From positions 1 to 11,343 of the forward strand of contig JACQLG010000061.1 of the NCBI GenBank assembly GCA_016204155.1: a DNA stretch of 11,343 nt. The letters run 5' to 3'. A model generated the notes under the pieces. It worked only from the letters and a program-made list of their open reading frames with translations. It searched no databases and had not been told where the DNA came from. The DNA comes from Candidatus Niyogiibacteriota bacterium (lineage in GTDB: Bacteria; Patescibacteriota; Minisyncoccia; 1-14-0-10-42-19). Within the stretch, counting starts at the first letter, position 1. Each line of letters starts with the position of its first letter. Shown here piece after piece: positions 1-6,748 of this stretch. The translations under genes were made by a program, and so were the position numbers.

Positions 1-16
1 GCATGACATGGGTCGA

Positions 17-45
17 TTGATTTTTGGTCCATCTTCTTCTATACT
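17..45 (+). promoter_or_regulatory. Sigma70-type promoter for the S41 protease gene
   Basis: A TTGATT -35 box (17-22) and a TATACT -10 box (40-45) are separated by exactly 17 bp, which puts the start of transcription near position 52, about 23 nt before the start codon. Seen by eye only. Confidence 0.5.
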
Positions 46-61
46 GATGTCAAAACTACAT

Positions 62-68
62 AAGGAGG
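62..68 (+). promoter_or_regulatory. Strong Shine-Dalgarno of the S41 protease gene
   Basis: AAGGAGG lies 6 nt before the ATG at 75 and fixes that start. The 12-mer AAGGAGGAAATA (62-73) is repeated exactly at 9722-9733, before the other secreted-protein gene. Confidence 0.85.
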
Positions 69-74
69 AAATAG

Positions 75-2030
75 ATGAAAAGATTGAGAACATTAATAAT
101 TCTATTACTGCTCATAGCAAGCTGCGTAGCGTATCCTGGTAACCTTAGAGCCTCCTCTGATAAATTTTCTGAAGAAAGAATTATAGAAAAATTTCAGAGT
201 AAGGATAGGCTCCCCTCCGGAGACGCAATACGAATACTCAATGAATCATTGGAATTCATCGCTAAAGATCAGTACCCAAAAGCCGATATTTCCGCATTCA
301 CCAGCAAATTTCTCATAACGATGGAAGTTATGTCGGGCGTCAATCTTGGATCGAGCAATAATTTTGGGGGGATCGACGAGCGGGCGCAACTCATTGAATG
401 TAAAAAAGGGATTTCTTTGGCGATCGAAAAACTTTATCTCAAATTTCCCAATACCAATATTTTAGAGTTCGCAAAAACAGCTTTTAATAAATCCCTGGAA
501 GAAAATCTCGATAAATATGCTTCCCTGGTGTCTCCTGATGAAGACGCTGAAGAGTATTATAGAACAAGGGCGGGAATAAAATTTGGTATAGGCGTAATCC
601 ACTCAACCGATGGCAACGGTCGGATTATCGTATATGACGTTTTTAAGAATTCTCCTGCCGCTAAGGCGGGCATAAATAAGGGCGATGAAACTCTGGAGAT
701 AAACGGCAAGAAAACCATCGGCCTCGCATTAGAAGAAGCCCGAAAAATTATAAAAGACTCGCCCGGTGATGCAGTATACTTGAAAGTAAAAAAGCGGAAT
801 AGAAAGGAAATCTTCTATAACATACACAAGGATTTTGTTTTGATGCCAGTGGTTTCGACAGCCATTTTCCCGGTGGGAAGCGAGTATATTGGCTATGTAC
901 GATTTAGGCTCGTTATTCCACGGGCAGTTGAGGAATTTGCGCGTTTTACCCGCCACCTCGCTACATACAGAATCAGATCTTTAATTATAGACTACAGAGA
1001 GTGTCCAGGCGGACTTCGTAGCGCAACCGATCAAATAAATCGGACTTTGGGAATGCAAGAGGGAGAGCCAATGAGCGTGGTTATATCGAGAACAGGCCAG
1101 GTCGTCGACGGTTCTTTTATTTTAGAATCCGTTAATCGTCCCAGGTTTTTCAAAAAAATCATAATTCTTATAGACAATGGAAGCGCCAGCGCCACCGAAC
1201 GATCCGCGGCCGCATTACGCTATAATCTTCCGGCAGAAACGGTTGTTATGGGCGAGAAAAGCTATGGCAAAGGCATAGGACAGCATATTCATCTTTTACA
1301 TCTGGACTATATATTGAGACATACTGACAATGAATTCAGGAGTCCTGATAATCGCGTGATACACGGTATTGGCATTGAACCAGATGTAAAGATAACAAAT
1401 TCACCAGATCCCAATTTGTTGAACGCGTACCCATCCATAGATAAAGAGTATCCCTATGATTACCAACTTATTAGAGCCGTTGACTTCATAAAGAATAATT
1501 ATCTTGAAGAGATAAAAAGATCATACTTTTTGCCTATTCCTTCGGATGAAGAAAAACCAGGCAGTTATCTTGTGAAGCTGCCGGATTGGCAGTCGTGGAG
1601 AGAGATTAAAGAGAAACAGAAAAAGTTATCCAGGAAATTGCCTGATGGCAAAGACATTGTCATAGGATTCCAAAAAGAGTATCAAAACCCGCAATCAGAT
1701 CTTACCGTCGTAGTTTTCACGAGCACTCTCGGAAATCAAGAAAAACCAATAGCCATTTTCTTGGGCAGAAAAGAGGTTTTCACCCCTATTTTCATATCTG
1801 AAGATAAAAAGGGGTACGGGGTTGAAGGTATGCAAGGTACGGGTTTGCTTTCTCAAAATCTTTACTCCGATAGCGCATTCACCGGAATAATTGATTTTTT
1901 CATGCCCACATGGTTTGGTTTCTCGGCGCATAAATCCTATTATCTCTTTGAGCAGCGGTGGGTAGACGGCAACGAACGTTTCAATATTGTTAATTTAGTG
2001 AAAGAAAATCTTCATAAAGACAGTCGATAA
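75..2030 (+). CDS. S41 family (C-terminal processing) peptidase with PDZ domain, probable lipoprotein
   Basis: A 651-residue serine protease-like protein of the CtpA/tail-specific protease family, which trims or degrades exported proteins outside the membrane. Residues 1-16 form a basic then hydrophobic signal ending in I-A-S-C, a good lipobox with Cys17 as the lipidated residue; cleavage after Ala19 is an alternative. Residues 165-245 are a PDZ domain (GIGV, NSPAAKAGI, GD..LEING). The S41 core follows from about 268 to 440: DYRECPGG, then NGSASATE with the presumed nucleophile Ser372, EKSYGKG with the general base Lys399, and GIGIEPD. Both members of the Ser/Lys dyad are present, so activity is expected. 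About 210 further residues (442-651) match no domain I recognise. It forms a single-gene unit with its own promoter, strong ribosome site and terminator. The substrate is unknown. Confidence 0.88.
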   Translation: MKRLRTLIILLLLIASCVAYPGNLRASSDKFSEERIIEKFQSKDRLPSGDAIRILNESLEFIAKDQYPKADISAFTSKFLITMEVMSGVNLGSSNNFGGIDERAQLIECKKGISLAIEKLYLKFPNTNILEFAKTAFNKSLEENLDKYASLVSPDEDAEEYYRTRAGIKFGIGVIHSTDGNGRIIVYDVFKNSPAAKAGINKGDETLEINGKKTIGLALEEARKIIKDSPGDAVYLKVKKRNRKEIFYNIHKDFVLMPVVSTAIFPVGSEYIGYVRFRLVIPRAVEEFARFTRHLATYRIRSLIIDYRECPGGLRSATDQINRTLGMQEGEPMSVVISRTGQVVDGSFILESVNRPRFFKKIIILIDNGSASATERSAAALRYNLPAETVVMGEKSYGKGIGQHIHLLHLDYILRHTDNEFRSPDNRVIHGIGIEPDVKITNSPDPNLLNAYPSIDKEYPYDYQLIRAVDFIKNNYLEEIKRSYFLPIPSDEEKPGSYLVKLPDWQSWREIKEKQKKLSRKLPDGKDIVIGFQKEYQNPQSDLTVVVFTSTLGNQEKPIAIFLGRKEVFTPIFISEDKKGYGVEGMQGTGLLSQNLYSDSAFTGIIDFFMPTWFGFSAHKSYYLFEQRWVDGNERFNIVNLVKENLHKDSR

Positions 2031-2047
2031 CTTATTGTGAAAAATTT

Positions 2048-2078
2048 AGGGCAAGCACCGTGCTTGCCCTTTCTTATT
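2048..2078 (+). terminator. Rho-independent terminator after the S41 gene
   Basis: AGGGCAAGCA and TGCTTGCCCT form a perfect 10-bp stem around a three-base loop (2048-2070), followed by the T-rich TTCTTATT. It starts 18 nt after the stop codon and separates the protease gene from the next unit. Confidence 0.8.
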
Positions 2079-2096
2079 GATTTTCGTTAAAAATAT

Positions 2097-2125
2097 TTGC
2101 ATTACCATGTCTTCTATGGTATAAA
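2097..2125 (+). promoter_or_regulatory. Promoter with extended -10 for the membrane protein/rpmE/prfA unit
   Basis: A TATAAA -10 box (2120-2125) is preceded by TG one base upstream (TGGTATAAA, extended -10). A weak -35, TTGCAT (2097-2102), lies 17 bp upstream. It sits just after the preceding terminator and before the first gene of the unit. The start of transcription would be near 2132, directly before the 14-bp tandem repeat. Confidence 0.5.
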
Positions 2126-2136
2126 AAATATATCGG

Positions 2137-2164
2137 GCAGTATACAAATAGCAGTATACAAATA
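2137..2164 (+). repeat. Perfect 14-bp tandem repeat in the 5' leader
   Basis: GCAGTATACAAATA occurs twice head to tail (2137-2150 and 2151-2164) with no mismatch, ending one base before the ATG at 2166. Each copy contains the palindrome GTATAC, so it could be a paired operator or RNA-binding site, or a recent slippage duplication. No ribosome-binding site is visible in the leader. Confidence 0.9.
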
Positions 2165-2165
2165 T

Positions 2166-2567
2166 ATGAAACGATCGGAACAAATAAAAGAAAGATTTTT
2201 TTATCTTACGGGTTTTCTCACCCTTCTTTATGTTGCCATTCAATGGTACGGATTTATTGCTCTAACATATCGTCCGGAAAATTATCTCCCCTACCAATTC
2301 ACTATTTTTGCAACAATCGCCATATTCGGCTATACCCTGCTTAAAGAAACGTTTCGATGGACACAGCTCGCATCGCGGGAATATCTTGGAGAAATCCTTA
2401 CCCATATCATTATCGGAAGTTACGTCATCATGACACTTCTTATTTATTTCTACCCATCACGATTTCTTCAGCTACCCATTGGATTCTTTGATTTTGTCAT
2501 CAGCATCTTTTTTATCTGGCTTGGGAGCAGATTGTCCCGAACCCTTTACGAAACAAATCACAAATAA
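2166..2567 (+). CDS. Hypothetical membrane protein with four predicted TM segments
   Basis: A 133-residue protein that I do not recognise. Hydrophobic segments at about 11-33, 44-60, 79-97 and 103-122 suggest four membrane passes with a short basic N-terminus (MKRSEQIKER). There are no obvious catalytic or metal-binding motifs. The reading frame extends upstream to a TTG at 2097, but that codon overlaps the predicted promoter, so the ATG at 2166 after the tandem repeat is preferred. No Shine-Dalgarno is visible. It lies 15 nt upstream of rpmE on the same strand and is probably co-transcribed with rpmE and prfA; that context alone does not reveal its function. Confidence 0.7.
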   Translation: MKRSEQIKERFFYLTGFLTLLYVAIQWYGFIALTYRPENYLPYQFTIFATIAIFGYTLLKETFRWTQLASREYLGEILTHIIIGSYVIMTLLIYFYPSRFLQLPIGFFDFVISIFFIWLGSRLSRTLYETNHK

Positions 2568-2582
2568 TATCATGTATCTCAT

Positions 2583-2798
2583 ATGAAAAAAGATATTCAT
2601 CCGGCCTATTATCCCAACGCGACGATACAATGCGCGTGCGGAAAAACCTATCATGTGGGCTCTGCCAAAAAAGAGACCGAAGTTGAGATATGCGCCTCAT
2701 GCCACCCGTTCTATACAGGTAAAGAAAAATTAATTGATACGGCGGGGCGCGTAGAGAAATTCCGCGCAAAACAGAAACGGGTATCAGTAAAAAAATAA
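2583..2798 (+). CDS. rpmE: 50S ribosomal protein L31, zinc-binding type
   Basis: A 71-residue protein that starts MKKDIHP, the L31 signature, and carries CxC (Cys17, Cys19) and CxxC (Cys37, Cys40) followed by HPFYTGK, as in the zinc-containing form of L31. L31 sits on the large subunit at the bridge between the subunits. The length is typical of the family. It lies 10 nt upstream of prfA; rpmE next to prfA is a common bacterial arrangement. No Shine-Dalgarno precedes the ATG. Confidence 0.95.
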   Translation: MKKDIHPAYYPNATIQCACGKTYHVGSAKKETEVEICASCHPFYTGKEKLIDTAGRVEKFRAKQKRVSVKK

Positions 2799-2808
2799 CG
2801 TTCCTCCG

Positions 2809-3678
2809 ATGATCTCTATTGATGAACTCAAAAAAGAATTTGAAGCGCTTGAACGTGAATTGAACGAGAGCGGCTGGCAGAATAAAGAAAAAACCGCGCG
2901 GTATATGGCGCTTGCTCAATCTATAAAAGATGGCGGACTAGATAGCGCAAAATCTCCGAATGGCGTGTTTCTCGAGATTAGAGCTGGTGCCGGCGGAGAC
3001 GAAGCCGCGCTTTTTGCCGGGAATCTTTTCGGAATGTACTCAAAATACGCGGAGAAAAAGGGGTGGCGGATTTCTATTGTCAATGAATCTCGAAATTCCT
3101 TAGGCGGATATAAAGAGATCATCGCAAAAATACAGGAGAAAGGAGTTTACGAGATGCTTCAATATGAATCCGGCGTACACAGGATCCAGAGGGTTCCGGA
3201 AACAGAAAAATCGGGGCGCATTCATACTTCTACCGCCTCAGTCGCAATCCTTCCGATCTATCCCCCAAAAACCATTGATATAAAAAATGAAGATGTTGAA
3301 ATTACCTTTACCCGTTCGGGTGGACCGGGAGGGCAAAATGTCAATAAAGTTGAAACGGCTGTTCGAGTCCTCCATAAACCAACGGGTATTATTGTTTTTT
3401 CATCAAATGAACGCTCGCAACATGCAAACCGCGAACGAGGGCTTGAAATACTCCAAGCAAAAATTATTGGAGAAGAACGCATTAAAAAAGAACAGGCAGA
3501 AGCAAAATCCCGCAAAGAGCAAATCGGCACAGGCGATCGTTCAGAAAAAATCCGCACCTATAATTTTTTACAAGATCGCATTACCGACCACCGCATCAAT
3601 AAAAATTTCCATAATATTATAAAAATACTAGAAGGAAATCTTGACCCGATTATTGAGGCATTCCATGAGATATCTTAA
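2809..3678 (+). CDS. prfA: Peptide chain release factor 1, short domain 1
   Basis: RF1 recognises UAA and UAG stop codons and triggers peptide release. The codon-recognition motif is P-E-T (130-132) in RVPETEKSGRIHTS, i.e. RF1-type PxT rather than the SPF of RF2. The catalytic loop is GGPGGQ (171-176) with Gln176. The conserved GAGGDEAALFAGNLF and GDRSEKIRTYNF blocks are present. At 289 residues it is about 70 shorter than the usual ~360. The conserved block that starts near residue 111 in E. coli RF1 starts near residue 52 here, so most of the loss is in helical domain 1. The upstream gene ends 10 nt before the ATG, so no longer N-terminus is possible. No Shine-Dalgarno is visible and no prmC follows. 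Confidence 0.93.
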   Translation: MISIDELKKEFEALERELNESGWQNKEKTARYMALAQSIKDGGLDSAKSPNGVFLEIRAGAGGDEAALFAGNLFGMYSKYAEKKGWRISIVNESRNSLGGYKEIIAKIQEKGVYEMLQYESGVHRIQRVPETEKSGRIHTSTASVAILPIYPPKTIDIKNEDVEITFTRSGGPGGQNVNKVETAVRVLHKPTGIIVFSSNERSQHANRERGLEILQAKIIGEERIKKEQAEAKSRKEQIGTGDRSEKIRTYNFLQDRITDHRINKNFHNIIKILEGNLDPIIEAFHEIS

Positions 3679-3689
3679 AAATTCTGAAT

Positions 3690-4988
3690 TTATCTTGAAA
3701 TGATGTCAATTTGTTCTTGGTATTTTTGAGCAAGCGCCATAACGTCATCTCCGTAGAAAGCGTAGGATGATTTTGTTGCGTTCCCCCATCCTGCAAAATA
3801 GCGAAGGGCAGCTAAACGCTCGGCTTGGAAGGTCCCTGCGGCCGCCCCGTTTTCTTTCAAAAGAATGGCTGACGCAATAAATGCTGTACGCGGATCCCAG
3901 GGATTCGGCGGATTCTGCCCTGAAAGCTGCGCAATTTTATCTTCATATGCTATCCAAGTGGAAGGAATAAATTGCGCAGGCCCCATAGCACCCCCCCAGC
4001 CATACCATGTCTTTTTGGATACCGGCATCAAATCCGGATCAAGACCAAGGCGGCTCGTTATATCCAAAAACGGAACTGTATCGCGGGGATTTTTCATATC
4101 CGTACGCCAATCCCCTGTTCCTACATTCTCTCCCAGGTTTGATTCTTCAGCTATGACTCCTAAAATAAGCGCGGGGCGAACTCCCGTAAGCTGGAAAGCC
4201 AGGTTTGTATATTCTACCGCCTTCTCAAATGGAATGGCTGCCGACCCACGAAGCAAAAAGAGTTCGCTTCGTATCTTTGCCGCATCTTTTTCACGGCTCG
4301 AAAGGATCTTTTGATATTCCGCTTCCTGCCCTTTTGTAATGTTTAAGATTTTTTGTTTTTCTGCCTCCTGCTGTCCAATGCGTTTTTTTTCAAATTCCTG
4401 AAGGGCGCGCAATTCAACCTCTTCAGTTTTCCGATCTTCTAAAACATTTCGTTCCTCTCCAGTAACCGTTTGAGTCCGCCTTATTTCCCCGAATGAAAAC
4501 TGAAGAGCTATTTGCACCGTATCAAAATTGTCGAAATCGACGAAGAAATCCGAAAGATTATCATATGAAAGCATCAGTTCAACCAGCGAAGTCTGATCAA
4601 GTTCATATATCTTGCGCAGAAGTTCGGCAAGCGATGTTTTTTCATTCTCTATTTTCTGTTCAAGGTCGCCTATAAGCTGGGTTTTTTTTCCAATGGAATC
4701 GATCAGTTTGCTGATGGTAAGGGTGCGCGCGCGTATCTCCAAACGGGATTTTTCTATCTGCGCATCCAAAATAGCTATATCGCGTTCAAGGGTTGTGCGC
4801 TCCTTTTGTTTCTCCTGAATAACCCCCCTATACCCTTCTATCTGGGATTCAAGTCCGGCAAGCTCGGCTTCCAATTGCGAACGCCTGCCAACGACCTCTG
4901 ACGGATCAACGGTTTGAGCCGCGAGAAAAAATGGTGCAGCGGCAAGCATCCCAATTAATAAAAAAAGATAATGGAATCGTTTTTCCAT
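3690..4988 (-). CDS. Secreted PcsB/CwlO-like coiled-coil protein with C-terminal lytic transglycosylase domain
   Basis: A 432-residue exported murein hydrolase. Residues 1-24 form a signal peptide with probable cleavage after FFLAA. Residues about 30-135 and 170-245 are long coiled coils. Between them, the segment at 130-157 (SLVELMLSYDNLSDFF) resembles the coiled-coil regulatory region of PcsB/CwlO-type cell-division hydrolases. Residues about 252-432 look like an SLT/MltB-type lytic transglycosylase: AEESN contains the likely catalytic Glu282, and GGAMGPAQFIPSTW (332-345) is the family signature. Known PcsB, CwlO and EnvC proteins are controlled by FtsEX; control by FtsEX here is inferred. 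It lies 57 nt downstream of the L25 gene on the same strand and converges with prfA across 11 nt without a clear terminator. Confidence 0.87.
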   Translation of the reverse strand: MEKRFHYLFLLIGMLAAAPFFLAAQTVDPSEVVGRRSQLEAELAGLESQIEGYRGVIQEKQKERTTLERDIAILDAQIEKSRLEIRARTLTISKLIDSIGKKTQLIGDLEQKIENEKTSLAELLRKIYELDQTSLVELMLSYDNLSDFFVDFDNFDTVQIALQFSFGEIRRTQTVTGEERNVLEDRKTEEVELRALQEFEKKRIGQQEAEKQKILNITKGQEAEYQKILSSREKDAAKIRSELFLLRGSAAIPFEKAVEYTNLAFQLTGVRPALILGVIAEESNLGENVGTGDWRTDMKNPRDTVPFLDITSRLGLDPDLMPVSKKTWYGWGGAMGPAQFIPSTWIAYEDKIAQLSGQNPPNPWDPRTAFIASAILLKENGAAAGTFQAERLAALRYFAGWGNATKSSYAFYGDDVMALAQKYQEQIDIISR

Positions 4989-4996
4989 TATCTTTT

Positions 4997-5002
4997 AGTA
5001 TA
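4997..5002 (-). promoter_or_regulatory. -10-like TATACT just before the transglycosylase ATG
   Basis: On the minus strand TATACT ends 8 nt before the ATG at 4988, so transcription from it would start at or within 1-2 nt of the start codon and give a leaderless mRNA. No good -35 is visible 16-18 bp upstream. An AGAAGG lies 14 nt before the ATG, overlapping this region, but is too far for a normal ribosome site. Confidence 0.3.
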
Positions 5003-5045
5003 CCTTCTAGAGAATGAATGAGAAATACCCCCTATAATACGGCTG

Positions 5046-5726
5046 TTATTGCTCTTTCCCGGTTGTTTTTTGGCCTTCTTGCTTGCCCTCCGCAGCGTCA
5101 GCATCAGAAAGCCCGCCCTCTTTCTTCTCGGTTGTTACTTCAATCTCCTCAATGCTCTTTGCTTCCTCTTCCTTTTCCTCGCGCGGAGCTGTTACAAGCA
5201 CAACAACATCTTCGGGATCCGCTTGTATCACGATACCTTCTTTAAGTTTAATATCCGCAACTGTAATGCGGTCCTCAAATTTCACAAGCGCTGAAATATC
5301 AATCGTTATCTCTTGCGGAAGGTCAGCAGGGAGTGATTCAACTTCAAGTTCATGAAGCACTTTTACCAATACACCGCCTTCCTGTTTTACCGCTGGCGAT
5401 TCGCCTTCAAATGCAATAGGAACGGATGTCGTAATTTTTTCGTCCATACGCACCGCATGGAAATCTACATGAATAGGCGTATTTTTTATTGGATCAAGCT
5501 GAACCTCCGTAATAAGGACATTGTGTTTTTTTTCTCCGACAGCAATCTCGACAAGCGAAGATTCTCCAGCCCTACGCCATACCCGCATAAAATCCGTAAA
5601 AGGAATGGAAAGAGATTCTGCATCAATTCCTTTTCCATAGACAATTGCCGGGATCTTGCCGGTTTTTCGCAAATCCCGCGCCTTTTTCTTAAAAAGAGTC
5701 CGATTTTCCGCTTTGATTGCAAACAT
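5046..5726 (-). CDS. rplY: 50S ribosomal protein L25 (CTC/TL5 family)
   Basis: A 226-residue L25 of the long, two-domain CTC type that binds 5S rRNA. Residues 1-92 form the 5S-binding domain (RKTGKIPAIVYGKG, LDPIKNTPIHVDFHAV). Residues about 93-185 form the C-terminal beta domain (GGVLVKVLHELEVESLPADLP, then a DISAL-type segment). Residues 186-226 are a charged, low-complexity Glu/Lys/Gly tail, as is usual for CTC proteins. The ATG at 5726 aligns with the expected N-terminus. There is no Shine-Dalgarno, and the predicted transcript leader is only about 8 nt. The gene lies 56 nt downstream of the transketolase half and has its own promoter. Confidence 0.93.
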   Translation of the reverse strand: MFAIKAENRTLFKKKARDLRKTGKIPAIVYGKGIDAESLSIPFTDFMRVWRRAGESSLVEIAVGEKKHNVLITEVQLDPIKNTPIHVDFHAVRMDEKITTSVPIAFEGESPAVKQEGGVLVKVLHELEVESLPADLPQEITIDISALVKFEDRITVADIKLKEGIVIQADPEDVVVLVTAPREEKEEEAKSIEEIEVTTEKKEGGLSDADAAEGKQEGQKTTGKEQ

Positions 5727-5740
5727 AACAGATGTTTTAA

Positions 5741-5769
5741 ATAATAGCGTATCACAGCGAAAAAATCAA
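5741..5769 (-). promoter_or_regulatory. Sigma70-type promoter for the L25 gene
   Basis: On the minus strand a TTGATT -35 (5769-5764), a 17-bp spacer and a TATTAT -10 (5746-5741) lie in the gap between the transketolase and L25 genes. Transcription would start near 5734, giving a very short leader. The -35 hexamer is the same as that of the S41 gene promoter. Confidence 0.55.
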
Positions 5770-5782
5770 CACTTGCCGTTTT

Positions 5783-6670
5783 TTATTCGTGTTCCGATAT
5801 AATCTTCCCTCCTAAAGTTCTTAAATCATGCAACGCGATTTTTGTTTGCTCTGCTTTTGAAGGCGCCCCTGCGGGTTCAATCGTGCCCGGCGGATTTCCA
5901 TGCCATTCAAATTTGCGCTCCATATAAGAAACGCCTCTGCCGGGAATTGTATGAGCAATAATAACCGACGGTTTTTCAAAAACGACTTTCGCTTGTTCAA
6001 TTGCCATATGCATTTCCATAAAATCATGGCCGTTTGCTTCAATCACGTGCCACCCAAACGCTCCGAACTTTGCCCGCAGCGGCTCCAAAGGCATAACATC
6101 TTCAGTTACACCATCAATCTGAATATTATTTCTATCAATGATCGCAATAAGATTCCAAAGTTTTTCGCGTCCTGCAAGCATTGCCGCTTCCCATGACTGC
6201 CCCGCATCCAATTCGCCATCAGACATCAGGCAATAAATATAATTTTTCTTTCCGTCCATGCGTGAAGCAATCGCCATGCCCACTGCCTGCGACAGTCCTG
6301 ACCCTAAAGGGCCTGACGTTGTCTCAAGACCCTGAAGCGAAGTCCTATGAGGATGGCCTTGAAGGCGCGTCCCAAATTTACGAAGCGTTTTTAATTCTTC
6401 TATTGGAAAATAGCCCGCATGCGCCATGGTCGCATATTGCACAGGACAAATATGGCCGTTTGAAAGCACCAAACGGTCGCGTTCTTCCCATGCCGGATTT
6501 TTAGGATCATGTTTCAATACATGAAAATACATGAGTGTAAAAATATCAGCCATGCCTAAAGGCCCGGCTGAATGTCCCGAACCCGCCTCAACCAGCTCAT
6601 CAATAATGGACTGGCGGATTGTATTCGCCATCTCCTCTAAATATTTGATTTTATCATCATGAAGGTGCAT
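5783..6670 (-). CDS. Transketolase, N-terminal (thiamine diphosphate-binding) subunit
   Basis: The 295-residue N-terminal half of a split transketolase, which moves two-carbon ketol units between pentose phosphate intermediates. Seen: GSGHSAGPLG with His33, SNGH with His73, GHPHR with His106, GPLGSGLSQAVGMA, and the diphosphate/magnesium motif SDGELDAGQSWEAAM (150-164) followed by DRNN (179-182) and TIPGRGVSYME (241-251). The first glycine of the usual GDG is Ser150, as in other split transketolases. The C-terminal half, which completes the active site, is usually the next gene, but here L25 follows directly, so it must lie elsewhere. It is 60 nt downstream of rpe and probably co-transcribed with it. 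No Shine-Dalgarno is present. Confidence 0.92.
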   Translation of the reverse strand: MHLHDDKIKYLEEMANTIRQSIIDELVEAGSGHSAGPLGMADIFTLMYFHVLKHDPKNPAWEERDRLVLSNGHICPVQYATMAHAGYFPIEELKTLRKFGTRLQGHPHRTSLQGLETTSGPLGSGLSQAVGMAIASRMDGKKNYIYCLMSDGELDAGQSWEAAMLAGREKLWNLIAIIDRNNIQIDGVTEDVMPLEPLRAKFGAFGWHVIEANGHDFMEMHMAIEQAKVVFEKPSVIIAHTIPGRGVSYMERKFEWHGNPPGTIEPAGAPSKAEQTKIALHDLRTLGGKIISEHE

Positions 6671-6748
6671 GAGAGAAGTTATTAGTTATTGGTTATTAAG
6701 TTATTAAGAAAAAATAAAATGACTAATCACTCAATGACTTAATAACTT
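6671..6748. repeat. AT-rich degenerate tandem and inverted repeat between rpe and the transketolase gene
   Basis: AAGTTATTAAG (6698-6708) and CTTAATAACTT (6738-6748) form a perfect 11-bp inverted repeat with a 29-nt loop; the right arm lies inside the 3' end of rpe. On the minus strand the left part reads as degenerate tandem copies of TAATAAC running up to the transketolase ATG. In the loop, AATGACT occurs twice. No ordinary hairpin terminator is visible. Confidence 0.6.

Noticed and set aside
2097..2165. Longer TTG start for the four-TM protein
   Set aside because: The TTG overlaps the predicted -35, and the extra residues would be encoded by the promoter and tandem repeat; the ATG at 2166 is preferred.
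3287..3622. 111-codon frame inside prfA in another frame
   Set aside because: Lysine- and asparagine-rich shadow of a clearly conserved RF1 gene.
2809..3678. Possible recoding of UGA as glycine (Gracilibacteria-type code)
   Set aside because: rpe and rpiB end with TGA at the expected C-termini and all recognised genes are open without in-frame TGA; RF1 alone is not informative.
3679..3692. AAATTCTGAATTT palindrome between prfA and the transglycosylase as a terminator
   Set aside because: The arms meet with a one-base centre, are weak A/T pairs, and have no T run; it cannot fold as a hairpin of normal size.
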